From assembly GCA_964370965.1 (NCBI GenBank), contig CAYJLW010000014.1:1-64000 (forward strand): 64,000 nt of DNA, read 5' to 3'. This document shows positions 60,853 to 64,000 of the stretch, piece after piece. Source of the stretch: CAYJLW01 sp964370965. GTDB lineage: Bacteria; Actinomycetota; Acidimicrobiia; UBA2766. The stretch's first letter is position 1. Each line of letters starts with the position of its first letter. The position numbers and the translations under genes were made by a program. The notes below the pieces were generated by a model. It was not told the DNA's origin, ran no database searches, and saw only the letters and a program-made list of their open reading frames with translations.

Positions 60853-60969
60853 CTCATCCAGAGAGGTGGAGGGACAGGCCCTGCGAAGCCTCGGCAACCA
60901 GCCCCAGCCCCGCGCTGGGGCCCGGTGCCAACTCCGACCCACGCCCCGTGCGGGCGCGGGGAAGATGAG
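60853..60969 (+). promoter_or_regulatory. SAM riboswitch (S-box, SAM-I/IV clan)
   Basis: P1 is CTCATC (60853-60858) with GATGAG (60964-60969). Between them lie CCAGAGAGGTGGAGGGAC, GAAGCCTCGGCAACC, a P3 stem CCCCAGC/GCTGGGG, GGTGCCAACTCC and a GGGGAAGATGAG end, the conserved core of SAM-binding RNAs. A terminator and the thrC start follow directly. A weak promoter (TTGGAC 60801, TACAGT 60827, 20-base spacer) lies upstream. High SAM should switch the downstream genes off. Confidence 0.93.
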
Positions 60970-60999
60970 GAGACAGCCGAAGTCGTTCGAGAACCCTGG

Positions 61000-61024
61000 G
61001 ACCCTCCACACGGAGGGTCTTTTT
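61000..61024 (+). terminator. Riboswitch terminator that contains the thrC ribosome binding site
   Basis: GACCCTCC (61000-61007), loop ACAC, GGAGGGTC (61012-61019) and T5 form an intrinsic terminator. It ends two bases before the thrC ATG. The GGAGGG of the 3' arm is also the only ribosome binding site for thrC. The same GGAGGG occurs in riboswitch P2 (60868-60873) and could pair with CCCTCC as antiterminator. Confidence 0.9.
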
Positions 61025-61025
61025 C

Positions 61026-62342
61026 ATGGCTGACGTCAAAGCGCTCCGATGTCGGGAGTGCGCGCGGGAGTACCCGCCGGTCGCGATCTACGCTTGCGAG
61101 TTCTGCTTCGGCCCCCTCGAGGCCGTGTACGACTACGGCTTCATCGCCGACCGCATCGACCGCGCGGCGATCGAACGCGGGCCGCGCTCGCTGTGGCGCT
61201 ACCACGCGCTCCTGCCGGCGACGCACGAGCCCGCCGCCGACCTCGGAGCCGGGTTCACTCCCCTTGTGCGCGCCGAACGTCTCGGTGCCGAGCTCGGCCT
61301 CCCGAAGCTCTACGTCAAGGACGACACCCGCAACCCCACGAACTCGTTCAAGGACAGGGTCGTGTCGGTGGCCCTGGCGAAGGCGATCCAGCTCGGCTTC
61401 AAGACGGTCGCCTGCGCCTCCACCGGGAATCTCGCCAATGCCGTGGCGGCCCACGCCGCCCGGGCCGGCCTGGGCAGCTTCGTGTTCGTGCCCTCCTCCA
61501 TCGAGGACGCCAAGATCACGACCACGGCGGTCTACGGCGGCACCGTCGTCGCGGTCGACGGCAGCTACGACGACGTGAACCGCCTCTGTGCCGAGGTCGC
61601 GGGCAGCCGCCCGTGGGCGTTCGTGAACGTCAACCTGCGGCCCTACTACGCCGAGGGCTCCAAGACGCTCGCCTTCGAGACCGTCGAGCAACTCGGTTGG
61701 CGAGCCCCTGATCACGTGGTCGTCCCTGTCGCCAGCGGCTCTCTCCTCACCAAGATCCACAAGGGCCTCCACGAGCTGCACAAGGTCTGGCTCTTGGAGG
61801 AGAAGCCGGAGACGCGCATCTCTGGGGCGCAGGCCGAGGGATGTGCCCCGGTCGCGACCGCTTGGCAGGAGGGCTCAGACGTCATCCGGCCCGTGAAGCC
61901 GGACACGATCGCGAAATCCCTCGCCATCGGCAACCCCGCCGACGGGGTGTTCGCGGTGGACGTCGTGAACGAGACGGGCGGGGCCATGGCCGCCGTTTCC
62001 GACGCGGAGATCATCGACGCCATCAGGCTCCTCGCCCGCACGGAGGGCATCTTCGCCGAGACCGCCGGGGGCGTCACGGTCGCCACGCTCTCCAAGCTCG
62101 CCGCCCAGGGTGTCGTCCGCCCGGACGAGACCGTCGTGGCCTACGTCACGGGTCACGGCCTCAAGACCCTCGACTCCCTCCACGGCGAGGTGGAGACGTT
62201 GAAGACGACCTCCCGGTTGGAGGACTTCGACGACGTGCTGACGGCTTCGGGTGTCGACACCGGCGAGGACGCCGGTCCCGGCCCCGTGAGGCCGTTCGCG
62301 TCTGTGCCGTCCCGCTTCGCCGAGACCGACTCGGAGCGCTAG
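61026..62342 (+). CDS. thrC: Threonine synthase-like PLP enzyme under SAM riboswitch control
   Basis: This 438-residue fold-type II PLP protein matches threonine synthase, which converts O-phosphohomoserine to threonine. A zinc-ribbon-like N-terminus has C9, C12, C24 and C27. TPLVRAERLGAELGLPKLYVKDDTRNPTNSFKDR carries the PLP lysine K109. CASTGNLANAVAAHAARAG, VVPVASGSLLTKIHKG and ETAGGVTVATLSKLAAQGV follow. The ATG is two bases after the riboswitch terminator. SAM control is typical of methionine, cysteine and SAM genes, so using phosphohomoserine for a sulfur route should be considered alongside threonine synthesis. A cysO-like gene follows 34 bases downstream. Confidence 0.9.
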   Translation: MADVKALRCRECAREYPPVAIYACEFCFGPLEAVYDYGFIADRIDRAAIERGPRSLWRYHALLPATHEPAADLGAGFTPLVRAERLGAELGLPKLYVKDDTRNPTNSFKDRVVSVALAKAIQLGFKTVACASTGNLANAVAAHAARAGLGSFVFVPSSIEDAKITTTAVYGGTVVAVDGSYDDVNRLCAEVAGSRPWAFVNVNLRPYYAEGSKTLAFETVEQLGWRAPDHVVVPVASGSLLTKIHKGLHELHKVWLLEEKPETRISGAQAEGCAPVATAWQEGSDVIRPVKPDTIAKSLAIGNPADGVFAVDVVNETGGAMAAVSDAEIIDAIRLLARTEGIFAETAGGVTVATLSKLAAQGVVRPDETVVAYVTGHGLKTLDSLHGEVETLKTTSRLEDFDDVLTASGVDTGEDAGPGPVRPFASVPSRFAETDSER

Positions 62343-62376
62343 CCCCCAACGACAGGAACCAGGCCAAGGAGCACGC

Positions 62377-62649
62377 ATGCCCACCGTTCGTATCCCGACC
62401 CCGTTGCGGTCCCTCTGCCGGGACCAGAAGGAGGTGAACGTCGGCGGCGGCACCGTCGGCGACGTGCTCACCAACCTGGAGGCCGCTTACCCGGGCTTCC
62501 GCGAGCGCCTCCATGACGAGGCGGGGAACCTGCGCCGTTTCGTGAACATCTACGTCGGCGAGGAGGACGTCCGTTTCGCGGAGGGCCTCGACACGACGGT
62601 GGCCGACGGCGACGTCGTGTCGATCGTCCCGGCCGTGGCGGGCGGGTAG
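62377..62649 (+). CDS. cysO: CysO-like ubiquitin-fold sulfur carrier
   Basis: This 90-residue beta-grasp protein ends in GG (VAGG), the tail that is adenylated and thiocarboxylated. The middle, NLRRFVNIYVGEEDVRFAEGL, and the end, VADGDVVSIVPAVAGG, closely resemble mycobacterial CysO, which donates sulfide to O-phosphoserine through CysM. AAGGAG six bases before the ATG. It is in the same unit as the SAM-controlled thrC gene. The partners mec and cysM are not in the window. A MoaD-like role is the alternative, but the similarity is closer to CysO. Confidence 0.88.
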   Translation: MPTVRIPTPLRSLCRDQKEVNVGGGTVGDVLTNLEAAYPGFRERLHDEAGNLRRFVNIYVGEEDVRFAEGLDTTVADGDVVSIVPAVAGG

Positions 62650-62673
62650 CGCCCTGGGAGGGGGTTCCTCGGA

Positions 62674-63048
62674 CTAGGGCTTCTTGCGGAGCGTGACCTC
62701 TTCGACGGTCCAGTTGCCGCCGGGGGCGAGGAAGGCGGCGACAGCGCCGCACATCTTGGGGAACTCCGCCTGGTCCGCCTCGACCTCGACGTCGTCGTCG
62801 GAGGAGCCGAGCACCACGTAGCCCTCGGCGTCCATCCACGCCCCGACTGCTTCGCCGCCGCCGGCGAGGCCCGTGGCGGTGACGGTGAGCGTGTCGGCGT
62901 TGCGTTCCCGCAGGAGCCGGAGGCCGATCCCGACGGGCTCGCGGACGAGCTCCACCCAGGCGGTGTTCTCGCCCGCCCACTTCACGAAATCGGACGCGAA
63001 GTCGCCGAGAGCGTCAGTAGTCACCCGTCTGCCCTGCAGCTTCTCCAT
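62674..63048 (-). CDS. Conserved hypothetical protein
   Basis: This 124-residue soluble protein starts EKLQGRRVTTDALGDFASDFVKWAGENTAWVELVREPVGIGLRLLRERNADTLTVTATG and ends PGGNWTVEEVTLRKKP. GGAGGAC lies immediately upstream of the ATG. No membrane helix, signal or known motif is seen. It converges on the cysO-like gene (24-base gap) and diverges from the YtfJ-like gene. Codon use is like its neighbours. I do not recognise the family. Confidence 0.65.
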   Translation of the reverse strand: MEKLQGRRVTTDALGDFASDFVKWAGENTAWVELVREPVGIGLRLLRERNADTLTVTATGLAGGGEAVGAWMDAEGYVVLGSSDDDVEVEADQAEFPKMCGAVAAFLAPGGNWTVEEVTLRKKP

Positions 63049-63159
63049 GTCCTCCGTGTCCTGCCTCTGGGTCTGCTGCTACCTCGTGGGTAGGGTAGCC
63101 ACGGCTTCCGGGTGGAGGATACGCTCCCTGCCCGGGACGGCAACCTACGCTTCACCGCC

Positions 63160-63594
63160 ATGGCCGGCAAGCACAAGGGCGAGCGCAACGCCAAGGGCGA
63201 GGGCCGCGCCGGGAAGCCCGAGGCCGCCAAGAAGCAGCCCCGGCCCCAGGAGACGTCCAGCGGAGTTCTGGATTTCGGCTTCCCCGGCGAGGGGTCCCCC
63301 TCCGCCCACACCCTTGCGCCCCCGGCCCTTCGTGCCTCGCGGCGCGGGGGGGTGTTCGGGCGCCCGGTGACGGTCGGCGCCACGACGATTCTCCCTGTCG
63401 TGTCGCGGATCCGGGTGGGCTCTGCCATCCGCGTCGACCGGCCCGTCGGCGTCTACGTGATCGACAGGGAGGGCCGTACCCGCTGGGTCCCCTCGGTCGA
63501 CCTCGTGGCCTTGGCAGCGGTGGCCCACGCGGCGGTGGCTCTCGCCCTCGTCGTCTTCATAGAGCGCCGAAGGCGCGGGCGCCGTTCCCGCTAG
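63160..63594 (+). CDS. YtfJ/GerW-like (spore protein family) membrane protein
   Basis: This 144-residue protein has a basic N-terminus (AGKHKGERNAKGEGRAGK), then GVFGRPVTVGATTILPVVSRIRVG and a later RPVGVYVIDREGRTRWVPSVDLVAL, which resembles the pattern of YtfJ/GerW spore proteins (FGxPVxxxxxTIIPV, then PxGxxVI, then V/IPV). The glycine-rich middle of the family is much reduced. It ends with a transmembrane helix (VALAAVAHAAVALALVVFI) and a basic tail RRRRGRR. The ATG at 63160 is chosen. In Bacillus GerW takes part in germination; here the role is unknown. Confidence 0.55.
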   Translation: MAGKHKGERNAKGEGRAGKPEAAKKQPRPQETSSGVLDFGFPGEGSPSAHTLAPPALRASRRGGVFGRPVTVGATTILPVVSRIRVGSAIRVDRPVGVYVIDREGRTRWVPSVDLVALAAVAHAAVALALVVFIERRRRGRRSR

Positions 63595-63655
63595 GCCTCC
63601 GCTGGGCCTCTCGCTAGCCCTCCCGCTGGCCCTCCCGCTGGCCCTCCCGCTGGGC
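63594..63655. repeat. 12-bp tandem repeat between YtfJ-like gene and groEL
   Basis: Three perfect units GCCCTCCCGCTG lie at 63617-63628, 63629-63640 and 63641-63652. Two degenerate units precede them, beginning at the stop codon of the YtfJ-like gene. Function is not apparent. Confidence 0.85.
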
Positions 63656-63690
63656 CGCTTGCCCGACTTCGACGGCGCAGGTACACTGCG

Positions 63691-63740
63691 TTAGCACTCA
63701 ACAGTCGAGACTGCTAGCTCACAACGGTTGAGACTGCTAA
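63691..63740 (+). promoter_or_regulatory. CIRCE-like operator upstream of groEL
   Basis: TTAGCACTC (63691-63699) is the left half of the HrcA-binding CIRCE element. GAGACTGCTAG (63707-63717) and GAGACTGCTAA (63730-63740) are two right-half-like sites, 23 bases apart and each with two extra bases compared with GAGTGCTAA. Position just upstream of groEL supports heat-shock repression by HrcA, though the geometry is not classical. Confidence 0.6.
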
Positions 63741-63768
63741 TCCGCCCGAGACCTTTTGGAGGCACGCC

Positions 63769-64000
63769 ATGGCGAAGACGATCACCTACGACGAGGCTGC
63801 CCGGCGTGCCCTCGAAGCCGGCATGGACAAGCTCGCCAACGTCGTCAAGGTGACGTTGGGGCCCAAGGGCCGCAACGTCGTCCTCGAGAAGAAGTGGGGC
63901 GCTCCCACGATCACGAACGACGGCGTCTCCATCGCCAAGGAGATCGACCTCGAAGACCCGGGCGAGAAGGTCGGCGCCGAGCTCGTCAAAGAGGTCGCGA
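63769..64000 (+). CDS. groEL: Chaperonin GroEL (5' part, runs off the window)
   Basis: The first 77 residues (AKTITYDEAARRALEAGMDK, then VVKVTLGPKGRNVVLEKKWGAPTITNDGVSIAKEIDLEDPGEK) are unmistakably GroEL, including the ATP-binding TLGPKGRNVV and TNDGVSIAKEI. GGAGG lies six bases before the ATG. No groES precedes it, so this is a stand-alone copy like the second groEL of many actinobacteria. The CIRCE-like sites upstream suggest HrcA control. Confidence 0.97.
   Translation, partial: MAKTITYDEAARRALEAGMDKLANVVKVTLGPKGRNVVLEKKWGAPTITNDGVSIAKEIDLEDPGEKVGAELVKEVA

Overview
The window is a very G+C-rich stretch of bacterial chromosome, densely packed and mostly on the plus strand, interrupted once by a 100-base run of N. 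Many genes are joined by 4-base GTGA/ATGA/TTGA overlaps. The gene families point to an actinobacterium: a SigR-like ECF sigma factor with a zinc anti-sigma factor, an F420-associated DUF2342 zincin, a mycothiol-dependent maleylpyruvate-isomerase-fold protein, GpgS and a CysO-like carrier. A deep-branching class such as Acidimicrobiia fits best, but that is inference. The two sides of the N gap share exactly 55 bases, which suggests a draft or metagenome scaffold.

Layout. 1-1.9 kb: tmk, holB and tRNA-Thr(CGT). 2-4.2 kb: a possible accessory patch with a DUF4143-type ATPase and a small HTH protein. 4.5-13.2 kb: GH1 beta-glucosidase, aconitase and a 1485-residue secreted PKD-repeat protein. 13.3-17.3 kb: NUDIX hydrolase, a YyaC/DUF1256 protein, a FliA/WhiG-type sigma factor, and a SigR/RsrA-like pair. 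17.3-32.3 kb: a long cofactor and housekeeping run of DUF2342 zincin, tilS, hpt, ftsH, folE, folP, a degenerate phosphatase, folB, folK, a DUF2520 protein, panC, panD, nadB, nadC, coaX and lysS. 32.3-37.4 kb: an AbiEi/DUF559 gene bracketed by palindromes, a serine hydrolase, trpB2, a DinB-fold protein and a NUDIX hydrolase. 37.6-43.3 kb: clpC, ppk2, a GNAT protein, moaA and a universal stress protein. 43.4-44.9 kb: vapBC, a broken sigma-like gene and a repeat cluster with the gap. 45-53.5 kb: radA, disA, yacL, ispD, ispF, cysS, rlmB and sigH, close to the order seen in Firmicutes, then tRNA-Thr(TGT). 53.5-60.8 kb: a solute block (otsB, otsA, a TreT-like transferase, glycerate kinase, gpgS) with a 2H phosphoesterase and a site-2 protease. 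60.85-64 kb: a SAM riboswitch controlling thrC and a CysO-like gene, a hypothetical gene, a YtfJ-like gene, and groEL running off the end behind CIRCE-like half sites.

The most unusual observations are these. A SAM riboswitch, with a terminator hairpin that also contains the ribosome binding site, controls a threonine synthase gene followed by a thiocarboxylate-carrier gene. Three families of dispersed palindromic repeats are present. One has arms that change together between copies. Two lie inside the N-terminal coding parts of lysS and nadC. The third brackets a nuclease-fold gene. Other oddities are a site-2 protease fused to a Clp N-domain, a phosphatase-fold protein without its catalytic residues inside the folate operon, and two spore-associated families (YyaC, YtfJ) together with SigH.
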